Source of the DNA: Stercorarius parasiticus
Lineage: Eukaryota > Chordata > Aves > Charadriiformes > Stercorariidae
Reading direction: 5' to 3'
NCBI GenBank assembly: GCA_013396915.1
Contig: VWZL01001979.1
Span: 1,226,347-1,290,346, forward strand
Length of the DNA: 64,000 bases
The position numbers and the translations under genes were made by a program. This document shows positions 48,541 through 61,562 of the stretch, one piece after another (position 1 is the stretch's first letter; each line of letters begins with the position of its first letter). The notes under the pieces are model-generated. The model was not told the DNA's origin. It saw only the letters and a program-made list of their open reading frames with translations, and did no database searches.

Positions 48541-51500
48541 TAGTAGGAGTAGGGAAAATGGATAATTTTAATCTAAGATTAAATAGTGAACAAGTAATCA
48601 GGTATACTTATTATTCATATGACACCATTTTTATACACAATACTTTACACACAAATAGAAGACATTTTAAGGCAATCATCTTTAAGTGTTTAATAATGTC
48701 ACGAATCACAACAAACTCCGGATGAAGCAGAATTACTTAATAAGATAATTAAAAAAGAGAACCCATAATTAACTAGAGTTAAAAATTAATTTCAGACACA
48801 AGAACAGCTACTGAAATATGTAGAATATGCTTTTGTATAACTATGTCTGCATCAGGAAGCACAAGAGAAGCCAATTCATATAGCAAAACAACAGGTACTG
48901 AGGAGCTAGTATCTACATTATCCATGTTTGAGACTTACTTTTAACATGCTCTATTTTGGTCCTAGGAAATGAATTGTTGTCAGCAGCAGATGTCCATTAG
49001 ATAATCCCCTGGAATCAATACTCCATATTATTTTTATCCAAAAAGAACTCAGCTTTTGTACTCTGGAAGCACACTGCATGGTGCATCAGAGTGCAGGTGA
49101 GGGTAATTGGGAGATGGACTTCTTTCTGAACTGTGACTCCCATTAAGAGGTAACCATTACAAATCAGTGGCTCATGAAGAGATGTTACTATATTTATTTT
49201 ATTGTCTGAATTAAAATAACATTTTTGTTATTTGTAAAAAGTAATTCATTACTCATGACAGATTTCTGCAGCTACAACTCTATTTTGTTAGCACAAATGC
49301 TAAAATTTGTTAGCTAAAATAGGTCATCACTATGTAGATATGGTGCTGCTGCTAACTGCATTTTTTCTAAATTCCACTCCAGTTTCCTATCATCTATTAG
49401 TAGTTTTTCCACTGACAAGTGGAAACATTTCAGAAGGGAAAGTCAAAAGATCACAGAAAATTGATTACATGTGTTTAAATTAGAAACTTATATGTGAAAC
49501 TTTTCCTGCAAGGACATCATAATTGATCTTTAACTGTTTAAGATTTGTCTCCATATTCTACAGCAAAACAGGCTGTTAGAAAAACAAGTGAATATAAAGA
49601 GTAATAGTTGCCTTTCACTAAGTGGAAAACACATTTAGTTAAATTATATCTTTGAAGAAATATCATGAAAGAATAAAGAGAGTTTAGGAAGTTTTTTTTA
49701 AGGAAGTGGTATAAGATGTGTTGAAAAAAAAAGTGCAAGAGTAACAACGTTTCATTTTGCTTGTATAGGTAGCAGAAATTTTCAAAAGTCGTGATTAGAG
49801 ATGATGAGGAAACTATCTGAAAGAATAAAAATGTATAAAATATTAAAAAAAACCCTAAAAATGTTTAGCTGATATTAGTAAGACATTCTTAGTGATTCCT
49901 AATCATAATGATTTATGCAGGTGAGATTTATAAGAAAACTCATGTTCAGAAAACTCAGAGATTTCATGAATCAGAACACATAGTTAGCTGGCTGACTGCG
50001 AACTGCCTTAGTGTCATCATGCCCACAGCAGCTAGTGCTACAGCACCTTGGGGACGCAAAAGATGCAGGCAGGGTACTATGCATAATCTGTTGCTAAACC
50101 AGCTCTACACATTAGAACCACATATATGTGGTGAAAATACAGAAATTATATATCAAATTTTACTGATTAACAATATGATAAAAAATTAAGATAGAATTGT
50201 GAGTGACCTGCAAGCACAGAGAAATCGTTCTGATAGCAGCAAAACTAATGGCATTTAGTTTTCTAAAGATGTATGTGCTATATAACTTGCAGTCCCATTC
50301 TGTATAACTCATCTTTGCAATTTCTACTAAGATTAAATGTGATATAAAGTAAACTTTTCTCATTTTAAGAATTTTTTTCCCCAAAATTTTATTTAAAAAT
50401 TTATAAAGCATATCTAAAAAAAGATCATGCTCACTCACAGCTCCTGAGATGCTAAATCCTTAGCTATTTTTTTCTGGTTTCAGGAAAGTACCTTTAAAAA
50501 CAGATCTGGATTAATTAAATTGTTAAATGATGACAGAAATGAGTCTGTTAAAATGGCAATAAAGGATTTAAGGTTTGGTTACTACACCCTAAAAACTGTC
50601 ATTCCAGTGTCATAAGGTTCTGGAAATTTTTCACTGTGTGCTTTGCTTTTAAACCTGGAAGTTTGCATTTAATGACTCCTGGTACAGAGTGGGAGAAGTA
50701 ATTGTAGGCTCTGAGACACTTCCTTTAAACTTGAAGTAGTCTCTAGTGAAGGCAAGAATTCAAATTAGTCCCCCATCCTCTTCAGTACATACTGGATATC
50801 TCTCTATAGGTCCCTGCCAGGTAGCCGGCTGTGCTGACCTCTTCTGCCGAGCCAACTTTCCCTAGTGTTTGTCTGACACTGGATCTCACCTTCCCTGTGT
50901 CTTGCCTTAGAACGTGGCAGAACACCAATAATGGTAGTAATTTCTGCATGCATTTTATAGGGACTGCAGATACATGAAAGTACAAAAATCAGCATTAGAG
51001 TAATTAAACTGATTAAATTCTAGATGTTGTATTCTTTTGATTACAATTTTGCAATTAATGATGGAACTTTATTTTCTCAAGTGTAGTTACAGACTCGTCT
51101 GAGTTTTGTCTGTCTTGCCTCACTAACTTCCCAGCTGCAAGGTTACTCTGCTAAGGAAGATAAATCTATGTCCCCCCATTGATATTGCTCAACACTGACC
51201 AAATGTTTTAATGATTCTTTAGGGTGATGTTCTGAGCTGGAGGGAGAGGTGATAGTCTTCCGCTTCCCGCACTTTTGTCTTGTACAAAGAGAAGCTGTGT
51301 TTGCATGGGACTAAGGATTTCTGTCTATTAGAATATAGAAGCTATATGCATGGTGAGTCAATTCTTCTCAAAAAGGGGAGAGAATTAAAGCTAGGGACTT
51401 TACTATCAGTGTGTAGGTTTTAACTCCTGAGCTACTGGATGAAAATACAGGCTTTTCTTTTATGGCCATTTTTTTCAACTTTATCCTGACTACCTTTATT
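48541..51500. other. Unique AT-rich non-coding DNA
   Basis: No gene or named repeat recognised. A small patch at 50800-50930 is richer in GC and CpG (GTAGCCGGC, TGCCGAGCC, GAACGTGG) without further identity. Confidence 0.7.
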
Positions 51501-51583
51501 TTTCCTTCCTTCCTTCCTTCCTTCCTTCCTTCCTTCCTTCCTTCCTTCCTTCCTTCCTTCCTTCCTTCTTTCCTTCCTTCTTC
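51501..51583 (+). repeat. (TTCC)n microsatellite
   Basis: About 20 units of the tetranucleotide TTCC (GGAA on the other strand) form an 80-bp array with one TTCTTTCC interruption near the right end. It is followed by TTCTCCAGGTAAAA. GGAA arrays are known binding platforms for ETS-family proteins in other vertebrates; activity here is not implied by sequence alone. Confidence 0.98.
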
Positions 51584-52910
51584 TCCAGGTAAAATTATTC
51601 TGTGAATTCAACGCTTAGTTCAAGGACATTTCTGAAATAAAACAGAACTTCTCTTCCCAGGAAAAAGAATTATTGTCTGAAATAATATATCTAACTTGTA
51701 GGTCTAGTTCAACTTGTTATTGTTCTTTATTCAAGGAGTACTTTATACTAGGGTGACTGCCAATGCTTTCCACACAGTTAAAGAAAATATGACCAAAGAA
51801 GGAAGGGTGGTCAAAGCTACACTTGCTTTACATGGCTTTATTGCCCCTTCTGTCCAGCCTAAAATGTCATACTTTCATACAAAGCTTCAATTAGAGCATG
51901 TAACTCCCCATTCATATTCTGTTTATGTTTAGTGTTTCTCCTTTTAACATTTTATCTAGGCTAGCCACACATATATGTAGATAAGCTACTATGTTTTGAA
52001 ATGTTTGCTATTTTACAGGTAGTTGTACAATTTGATTATTACTTCTGGCAACTACAAGCAAAGTTAGAGATTACATGTTGAATTTGTATTATAACATTTC
52101 TAAGGAAAAAAAGAAAAGGCAATAGCTTGATAAACAGAAAAAGTAAAGATGAAATATATGTATGCTTCGAAGGATTCGTATTTGCCATATTAGTGAATAT
52201 AAAATATTTTAATCTGCTACATTTAAAAGTACTTGTAGACATATTTTTTCAAGAAAATAATCTAAAAAATAAAACTCTACTGTTCTACTGTGTAGCAATT
52301 TTTTTCTACAATAATCCACCCTTTAAACAGTGCATATTTCTGGGCATTAATCCAACCAGCAAGCCACCTACTCTAGTTTTATATTCTACTGAGTACTGTA
52401 AAAGTAGACTAAGACTTTTGTTGTGTAGCTTTAGAATTTCACTTTTCTTTCAAGAGATAACTCTGCAAGGCAATTGGTTTTGAATGGTAATATAAAATAG
52501 ACACTAATATTAGGACTCCAGGACTACAGTAATGTTTCTAGGCCAGTCTTAGACTGTTTCAGATCAGTTTGTTCTCCAATAAAATAACCAGACACTTTAT
52601 TCAGTCCAGGAAATATTGATGTTTTTGACAATGCAGCTGGGGATTAGCCTGCATTCTTTACACTGAAGACACTAGAGAAATACTTCTATGTTAGTGATAT
52701 AGCAAAATATAAATAAATTCCACTTCTGCTGGTAGCAGTGGTAACAAGTAAAATAGGTTACTATGCACATCACAGAAAACAAGAGTTGCAACACTAGTAC
52801 AAAAAGGATGCGTTTTGTAGTAATGCTTATGATCAGAAAAACTTCATATAGCAAAAAGTTCTGATTTTTTAAGAGGATCACTGTGAACACAAATCCATTC
52901 CATACAGAAA

Positions 52911-52942
52911 GAAAAAGAAAAAAGAAAAAGAAAAAAAAAAGG
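52911..52942 (+). repeat. A-rich (GAAAA)n-like tract
   Basis: Irregular GAAAAA units (GAAAGAAAAAGAAAAAAGAA and onwards) end in a run of A. Confidence 0.85.
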
Positions 52943-53849
52943 TCAGGATATCGTCAGTTTGGGGATGGATTGAACAGGGCCCTGAAAGACAGATTAGTAT
53001 GCAAAAACCCTACTCAAAGTGTACAAAAGAAGCTTCTGACTAAAGCAAACTAGCCATCTAAAAATGGTGCTGAAATTGTAGGGTCTATGGAAACTCTGTC
53101 TTAAGATACAAAGAATTTTATTCAGGGACGAGCAAGAGGGCAATGTCCATAAAATATGTACCACATCAAAAGCCAAACAGTAAATTGGAAATAGCAAACA
53201 GCTAAAGATCTTGACATTTGCTACTGCTCTGGAAGAGGGTCAGACATGCATTCCAAAATTGTAGAAACTGTAATAAAAAGGACATATCTGAAGTGTAAAC
53301 GATCCAGCAAAGACCACGGTAAAGAATAAAAATGATACTGCTATTGATACAGGGATAATATCACATTAGCTAACAGGCAGATAACTCAAAAAAGCTTAGT
53401 AAGAATAAAGATGACAATGGTAAAATTAATGGTTAAATAGGAAACTAACTTTCAAATTAGGAAATTGTTCAGGTTTGCCAAATAACTAGATGAATCTCAT
53501 TTTGACAGGACCAACCATAGATTTACAGTTTACTCAGAATATACTGTATTTGAAGTATTTGATTTTCAACTGTCTCCCATCATCACAAAAACTTTGTTTC
53601 TGATTCAGAAGACAGGGATAGTATGTCACTCTGCACAGGTGCGAGGAATTGCACTTGACCTATTCAAGTCCTCATCAGACTCTCGTCAGTGTGAGATAGA
53701 CATAACACAGCTTTATATTAACTGATTCCCTATTATGTCTTCCGTATTTTTTGAGTGAAAGATTTACATTAAATTCTCAATCACATCTGCTTGAAGAGCA
53801 TGTATGGTACAAACAAAGATTACTGTGCCATCCACAAAACTGTGGGGGA

Positions 53850-53870
53850 GAAAAAAAAAAGGAAAAAAAA
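53850..53870 (+). repeat. A-rich tract
   Basis: Two runs of nine to ten A are separated by GG. Confidence 0.8.
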
Positions 53871-54380
53871 ATGTTATACAGTTGAATTATAGAGACAAGA
53901 AGCTATTTTCTTGCCGTATGACACTGATATAACTTTAACTTTCAGCAGATCCATTTCCTGCAAAAGTTATTCTTCCTGTTCAAGGACAGAATTGGGATTG
54001 TTCATGTAATGCTTTGTTTGAGGTTTTCAGCAGATGCATATTTAACATAAACATCCATAGATATGCATAATAACAAAAAAAAGTTTTATGAGTTAACATA
54101 AATCACAATCTTTTCATTATTCTGTGAAATGGTATAGCTCCAAATTTTACTTTTCTAGAAGAGTTATCTAATTTTCCAAGCTTTTCTTTCATCCCTGAAA
54201 AACTTTTCAGTTTCATAAACCAAGAGTTCACTTGTAAAATAATTTCTTTCTTCATTCATAAAATTTTCTTTGAACGTGCAGCTTTCCTACTCTGCTTCAA
54301 TTGCCTAACTATAGGGTACTGTAGGGTAACAGCTCTATTGGTGAGTCACATCACATAAGTAGTAAATATGTGTCCTTTGG

Positions 54381-54422
54381 ATCAGAGACTGGAGATCAGA
54401 GACCAGAGATCAGAGACCAAAC
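54381..54422 (+). repeat. 14-bp minisatellite, three copies
   Basis: ATCAGAGACTGGAG, ATCAGAGACCAGAG and ATCAGAGACCAAAC follow one another without spacers. Confidence 0.85.
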
Positions 54423-55640
54423 ATCTCAGCCAGTACTCTGGAGAATAATTCTTTCTCCTGGAGGTTCAACACTCACTTCTGTGTTTTCAACCAAGTTCTA
54501 TATCTGCAATCACTGAGGATATTCTCTTTAGAATCTGTAAAAATTTGGTAAGTGATGGGTATATAAAAGATATAGTCTTAGTAATGGGTATGGTAACTGA
54601 AGAAAAATTTGTTCAAAGTCCTGACCCAAATTGTGTTCAGATAAAATAACAGACACTGGAAATGTAACAGCCACCTGGGAGGCATCACATCTGGTTATGT
54701 TTGTTTGGTTTGGTTTGTTTTTTTTTAACTCTAAGGATTGTTTGCAAAATAGGTCTTTGTGCAACCTATGACAGCTGTAAGAAGAGTAACAGTTCCACTG
54801 AGGAACCTACAACTTGGGCATCTCCTGGGATATATAAATTCAAATCCCTGTGGACGAAACAGAAAAGAAAATTTTGTTTAAATGGATGTCAGCTTACAGA
54901 TGGTTTTAGGATAAGTAAAACTACATTCTTCAGGGATTAAAAAATGACACAAATCAATATATCAATAAAAAAATATTAAAATTCTCTAATCTGATTACTA
55001 TGTTTTATGAAAAACTGTCAACAGTTTCTGCTCTCCTTTCTATGACTCCAGAACCTCAGAGTGTAGAATTCAGCAAGCTGTCTGTGAAGCATCCCTGTGC
55101 TTGCCAGGACAGGGGGCTTGATAAAGAACGTAATTGCAAAATAAGTTAGTTTCATTTAAACTTTCTTTCACCCTGTGAAGGCTTACCTCCAAAATTTTAA
55201 CTTTGGCATACACAGACTTGTAATTCCTATGGAAATTATCGTGTTCATTTTTAGAACAAGGAGATTTCACAAGATAGAGCAGAGTTCAAAAGGAAAAACA
55301 GTGCTTTGGTGGTTGAGGTACAAGAAGTTGAGGTATATTATGTTGTTAGAAATGTATATTACTGAAAACACATTTTTCACTGAACAGAGTAAGTGATTGA
55401 ATTTTTAAGGTTATGATTACAGTCCTTCTGGGCTAAAATAAGATTAAGGGCAAAACATGTGTGCTTACATGTGTGCTTTGGAGAGACAGTACCGAGAGTA
55501 AGGTGGTTGAATCTCACTTTCTTCTTCAGTCACAATCAAAAAGTTTCTTTAGTATTCTAACAGTCCTCCACAGTAGAGGAAACCACACCCTTTCAAACTG
55601 GAAGTACATACTGAGCTTCTCTTCCCCTGGGTTCTACCCG

Positions 55641-55670
55641 GTACTATTCAGTGCTATTCAGTACTCTTGA
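55641..55670 (+). repeat. 10-bp tandem repeat, three copies
   Basis: GTACTATTCA, GTGCTATTCA and the more diverged GTACTCTTGA are adjacent. The period is close to one DNA helical turn, but three copies carry no functional meaning on their own. Confidence 0.65.
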
Positions 55671-58600
55671 GAGTAAGTTGGATGTTTTCACAGAAATTTA
55701 ATATTTATTACATCCATATACAGCACCACTTTAGGGGAAACTGTAATTGCAGGAGGACTGGATTAGAATTACAATAATTTTGAGAAACTGGAAAACTGGT
55801 ATGAAAAAAGGGACAGTGTTTAATGAAGTCAAAGGTGTAATTCTATGCTTCGATGGGAACAAATGATTTCACAAACTGGAAGAACAGTGTGAGGGTAGAC
55901 TGCAATTCTCCAGAGAAAGATTTTTGGATTATGATACAAAGTAAACTAGAGTGAACTATTGTTGAACTAGCCTGCTGTTCTGAAAAATACAAATATTATG
56001 TTGAGAAGTACAATTATGTGATGTCTGTAAAGGTAATGTCTCTTCTCTACCTGAACATGTTAAATCATAGTATATACTCTGCCTCTAATGTGTGGATCAG
56101 TTAGGAAGAGCCAGAGATAGAAAAGTGTGACTTATAAGAACAGTAAGGAAACATTTGGATTGTTTTTTTCAGGGGTGGTGGAAGTTATAGCCTTCTTCAA
56201 ATACACAAAAATATGGTTGCAAAGACCAAAGACAAAATAAACTGTTTTGCATGCCCACAGTGGAGTGAACTGGAATTAATGAATATAAGTTGCATCAAAT
56301 GAGACTTTTGTTACAGGTTAGGGAAAACATAAGCTATTTTTAAAACCTGTAATAAATTTCCTACATGCATTATGGACTCTCCCTCACTAGAAATTTTTAA
56401 GAACATGTTGATCTATCAAAACTCATTCAAGCAGATGAAGAGGTATAGATTTGATGCCTCTTAAAATCCACTTGTCATATTTTTTGATTTTGATCATTTA
56501 TATTGCAAACATGATAAATATGGATGGTTCTTATCTATTACAGAGCTAACTAACAGGATGCACCAAACTGTGCAGAGTGAGAAAGAATGTGATCGATAAA
56601 AATTTTTTTCAAGAATCTGAAGCTGTTAGTGTTGTTTTTGAGTTAAATGGTCAAGAATCAAAAAGGATGATTTAAATGACTGGTTTTCTTAAAGTACATG
56701 GAGAGAAAAAGGAAATGCAAAGTTGCACAGCCATGGGCTGGGACATAAAAATGTACATGCCAAAGAGAAAACTGTTTCAAAGACCCTTGGTTTGAAAATT
56801 TAATTTTCTAAATTAAGAAATACATATTTGCCAAAAATTTCTCAATAAAGAAAATCAATATTTTAAATAGATGATGAAATAAGAATTTTTTCTCTTCAGA
56901 ATCTCGGCTTATTCTGTGTGAAATTCAGTCCTGCGCAGGTTGTAAGGAAAATGGGAGAGTATTTTCCTCTTGAAATGTTGGTATTTCCTTTCTCAATAAA
57001 GTATTAAATAGTGAACGATAAAGTATCTATCCCATTAAATAAAGGAAATCTAACATCTTGCCATTTTAATATAAACAATGAAGGGTTAATGTTAAATTCT
57101 GTTTCAAAAGGTGTACCTTTTCAAGACATTTTTCTTGTGGGTGGAAAAACGCAACATTTGGCCTCTGAGATTGTGACATTATTTCTGTGCTTGAGAAATA
57201 CACTAAAAACTTTTACTTGCCTAGGCAAAGGAAAGCTTTGACCTTTTTTCAGGTGAAGTACCTGAATAATATGGTGATAAGGACCACATAAAGAACCATA
57301 ATGTGAATCTTCACTTTCCCTGAGGGGAGAAGCTGATCTCACAGGTTACTTGTTCCAGATCAGAAGCCAAAATAAGATAAAATCTTTTCCAGTTCTACTG
57401 TGTACTTAGCCCTCTCCTCTGTAGTTTATGCTGTTAAATATAACTTTTTAACCTGAACCTTTAGCTTGGGACTTTAGCTATTATTTAAGATCCCATGTAG
57501 CAGAATTTTTAATAGAAGGGTTACATTAAAATTTTAACCCTTTTTCGAAACTTCAATGTTCATAGAAATTGTTTAAGGATTTTAGGTCACATTTTACATA
57601 GGTATGCAATAAAAGAATCTATATTTACTAAATGTTTCCTATCTGCTGATATTATATTTAGGATAGATGTAAATGTATTACACTCATGGAGTCATTCACT
57701 AGAAGTGAGTTGAAATCAATTTTATGCACTCAATCCTTTACCTGACTAGAAGAAAACAGTATATTAATATGGAAATCTTTTTATTTTGCTTTTCAGTAAT
57801 GTTTTTCAAAAAAGAATTAGATTATTGAATATTTGGTCAACTGTACGTAATAGTGTATTTTCCTATGTAGACTGAAATAAAATAAGACATTTACAGGCAT
57901 ACAACATAAGTGAATTTTTGGTCAATAGTTTTAAAGTCAAAGTTGAAATGTCTTTACAGCTCCACTTTTAGAAGTATTTTAAAATGGCTAAAGTGCTTCT
58001 TGATTTTCTTCTTTCTAAATTTCAGTTGTAACTTCTACTGTATTTCCATTATATGTAGTTTATAATAAAGTAATGAATTATTGGTTGGAAATGTGGCAGT
58101 ATTGTGGGGTACAAATGGCTACCAGACCCTCTAGAAAAATGTATGTGGGATACTTACAGGCAATGATTAAAGCAATCTATCAATGTTTTTGGTTCTGTGA
58201 CACTCTCCTGCTACTGATCTGAAAGTAAATCACATACTAGCTATTTATTATTTATAAACTAGATCTCAATACACCCTTAATATGGTCCAGGACCATCTGT
58301 ACAATATTTTGTTACTTAGTATTAACTAATCTTCCCCAATTTCCAGAAATGTAATTCTTAGCGCTTTGTCTTCCATGGTGGAATTAATTTCAGGGGCTCT
58401 GAAGCAATGCACAGCAGCATTTGCTGCAGTGTCAGGCACTACCGTGGTTAGTAGTGTCAGCTGGCTGGTCTCACAGTGGGGCTCTGTTCCCATTGAATAA
58501 GCATCCTATGACCCAACGAGGCCCCCCCATGCTGCTCTCAGTGATTCAGCAGCCTGTAAGTGACAATCAATACACAAAGGAAAAGTAGTTAGAACCGTTG

Positions 58601-60509
58601 TACCACTCTGCTCATGGAAGGGAATTTTGACTCATTAAAAGCAGTAACATTGACTGCATTGGTATGTCTGAATTTTGTTCAAGGTCTTCCCAAAGTCCCA
58701 TTGACTATGTTGTCTCATAGCATAAGAAAAAGATGAAAATTCAAAAGAAGGTCAAATGACATTTATGTTAAAATTTGTTTTTACCTGCTTTGTCTGGAAG
58801 TAAACTACCCACAATTAAATTAAAACATTTATTTTCTTACTGAGAGACATGCAGAAAATCAGTGCTTGCTTCAGGCGTTCTTCAGGCTTCTTTCTGCATT
58901 TATTAGTCCAACATGACGAAAGTTTACACTTTCTTTCTTTTTTTAATCAGGAGCTAACAGGCCATGGGAGCATTATAAATAAACACATAAGTAAGTAGGA
59001 AATAATATTTATAAATATTAAAACCACAGATTTTGTAATAAATAGATCTACCTTTCTGAAGTGGTAGCTGACTGTGAAGAAAATTAACAAAACCTTTTGC
59101 TTCATATGGTCATTCATATTTTAAGTGTTGTAGAAAAACAGTTTCTCACTCATCTGCAGAGGTAGCAGTAAAGAAGATTTGCAGAATGTGGAGGCCTGAC
59201 TGATACTGGGAGAGAAAAAAAACCACAGGCAAATCATCTATTAAATTGCCACAGCCAAAACGTAACTATATCATTAAAGTAACTGAACTCTCAAAATTAA
59301 TGTCCAGTACTAAGAAGATTACTAAATTCTTGGTCCTGTATATATGTGAAGTGCAGATGTAGCCCAAGTGCAGGAATCCTATTACTTCTAAAGTTAACTC
59401 TATGTTATTATTCTAGTGTATTTGAACAGTGTAGTGGGAAGCAGAGATCACAAAGACTTCTTGTACTGTCTTTTCTCTTTACACTTTCCTGGAACAGTTT
59501 ATCATGACTGAGTCATATAGGGAACAGATTGTAATATTGTCTTGCAAAAATCCATTGACCTTGGTAGAACATCTTGTGAAAGGGAACACAGCTTAGTGTA
59601 AAACATAAAAGCTGGGACACAGAGTGAGTTTCCTACACAGAAAGAAGTGCTCATAAGGTGGGGTGTTTTTTTTCTACAACAGAGCAACAAAGCAGTATCT
59701 TTTAATTAATTTACCTATTTTGAATTTGACTTAAAAAAGTTATATTAAAAAAATTAACTCCATTCTGCTCTCGTGCAAACAAATGCTCTATTTCCCTACT
59801 GGAAAACAATCTATCAGATAAGTAAAAATATGAATCTTGTATTCCTGAATAAGTTACTTATGCAGATGAACCTAAAAAAAAATAAATCCATGTCAATTGT
59901 GAAGTAGGAAAAGGGAAATAAAAGTCTTTATTCAGCACATTAGTTGTGATTAAGGACTATGCAAATCCTCATCTTCAATCAGTCATTTCAAAATTAAACC
60001 TAAAGCAAAACAACCCAAAAGCTGCTCTGCAAATCTCTCATTACAGTGCCATTTACAAATAAAATTTCCAGCCGAACTCCAGTTGTGTTTAGTTAAACAA
60101 GCTGTCAGATGGCAATTCGTATTTTCAATATGGAAGTTATTCAAGAGTAACATTCTGAACATATGCAATAATTATCAGAAGGAAAGATATGCGAACTATT
60201 AATTTGGTTTCCATCACAGAAGAAGAAAACGTGAACTATTGACTGCAATAAACAAAGGAGTTTGACTTGTCTATATTTGATCATTTCTTATCTGAAGAAA
60301 GGAAAAGAATACTGGATACTCTTGGTCTTTATTTTAAGCCACCAGTCATCAGTGTAAAAGGCTGTCTCTGTAAAAGGAGAAGGTCAAACTGCGTGTTATG
60401 ATTCTCACTGGAGAAAATATCTGTTTTACTACAACAGTACCTACTTAATAGCTGTAATCTCTATCTTCTCCTAGGTGTGCAAAAACATCTGTATGCATAA
60501 AATGTTATT

Positions 60510-61450
60510 TCATAGAATCATAGAAAGGTTTGAGTTGGAAGATACCTTACAGATCACCTAGTTCCAACCCCCATTCCACAGGCTGGGATACCTCCCATTA
60601 GACACGGATGCTCAAAGCCCCATTCAACCTGGCCTTGAACACATCCAGGGATGGGACATCCACAACTTCTCTGGGCAACCTGTTCCAGTGTCTCACCACC
60701 CTCACAGTAAAGAATTTCTTCCTAATATCTAGTTTAAATCTACTCTCTTTTAGTTTAAAACCATTACCCCTCATCCTATCGCTCCACTCCCTCATAAAGG
60801 GTTTCTCCCCATTTTTCCTGTAGACCCATCTTTGGGTACTGGAAAGCCTCAATAAAGTCCCCCCAGAGCCTTTTCTTCTCCAGGCTGAACAACCCCAACT
60901 CTCTCAGCCTGTCTTCCTAGGAGGGGTGCTCCAGCCCTCTGATCCTCTTTGTGGCCCTCCACTGGACTCACTCCAACAGGTCCTTGTTTTTCCTGTGCTG
61001 AGGGCTCCAGAGCTGGACACAGTACTCTAGGTGGGGTCTCATGAGAGCATAGTAAAGGGACAGAATCACCTCCCTCGACCTGCTGGACACGCTTCTTTTG
61101 ATGCAGCACAGGATGTGGTTGGCTCTCTGGGCTGTGAGCAGATATTACAGGCTCATGTTGAGCTTCTCATCCACCAACAGCCCCCAGTCCTTCTCCTCGG
61201 CCTGCTCTCAATCCATTCTCCACCCAGTCTGTATTTGTGCGTGGGATTGCCCCAACCCATGTGCAGGACCTTGTGCTTTGCGTTGTTGAACTTCATGAGG
61301 GTTGTTCAGGTAACCACTTCTCAAGCCTGTCCAGGTCCCTCTGGATAGCATCCCTTCCCTCCAGCATGTCAACCATGCCACACAGTTTACTGTCACTGGC
61401 AAATTTGCTGACTCAATCCCACTGTCCATGTCTAGAAAATCCCCTAAATA
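60510..61450 (-). mobile_element. CR1 LINE, 5'-truncated, decayed catalytic box
   Basis: The plus strand starts TCATAGAATCATAGAAAGG, the reversed CR1 3' end. The minus-strand frame 60598-60852 gives the ORF2 C-terminus ([40 protein letters not shown]). A frame change near 60850 separates it from the preceding part, readable in another frame to 61109. Further upstream the reverse-transcriptase box reads FASDSKL (codons at 61392-61403) where the family has F/Y-ADD, so one catalytic aspartate is gone. Several in-frame stops follow. The 3' UTR and C-terminus resemble the copy at 5404 closely, suggesting the same subfamily. The upstream edge, past ATCCCACTGTCCATGTC, is approximate. Confidence 0.94.
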
Positions 61451-61523
61451 ATTCATACTTAGAAATGCCAGATATCTTAAAAACAGTCGTTTGAAAACAG
61501 ATTGACTAACTCAACTGCTTCTG

Positions 61524-61562
61524 AAAAAAAATATTAATAATAATAATAATAACAACAACAAC
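61524..61562 (+). repeat. (AAT)n(AAC)n compound microsatellite
   Basis: A short A run leads into about six AAT units and then four AAC units. Confidence 0.93.

Larger units (their letters stand above)
51584..60509. other. Unique AT-rich non-coding DNA
   Basis: About 9 kb without a recognisable gene. Small repeats inside are listed separately (52911, 53850, 54381, 55641). A patch at 58380-58560 is richer in GC and contains a run of seven C in GAGGCCCCCCCATGC, with no identified content. Confidence 0.7.
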
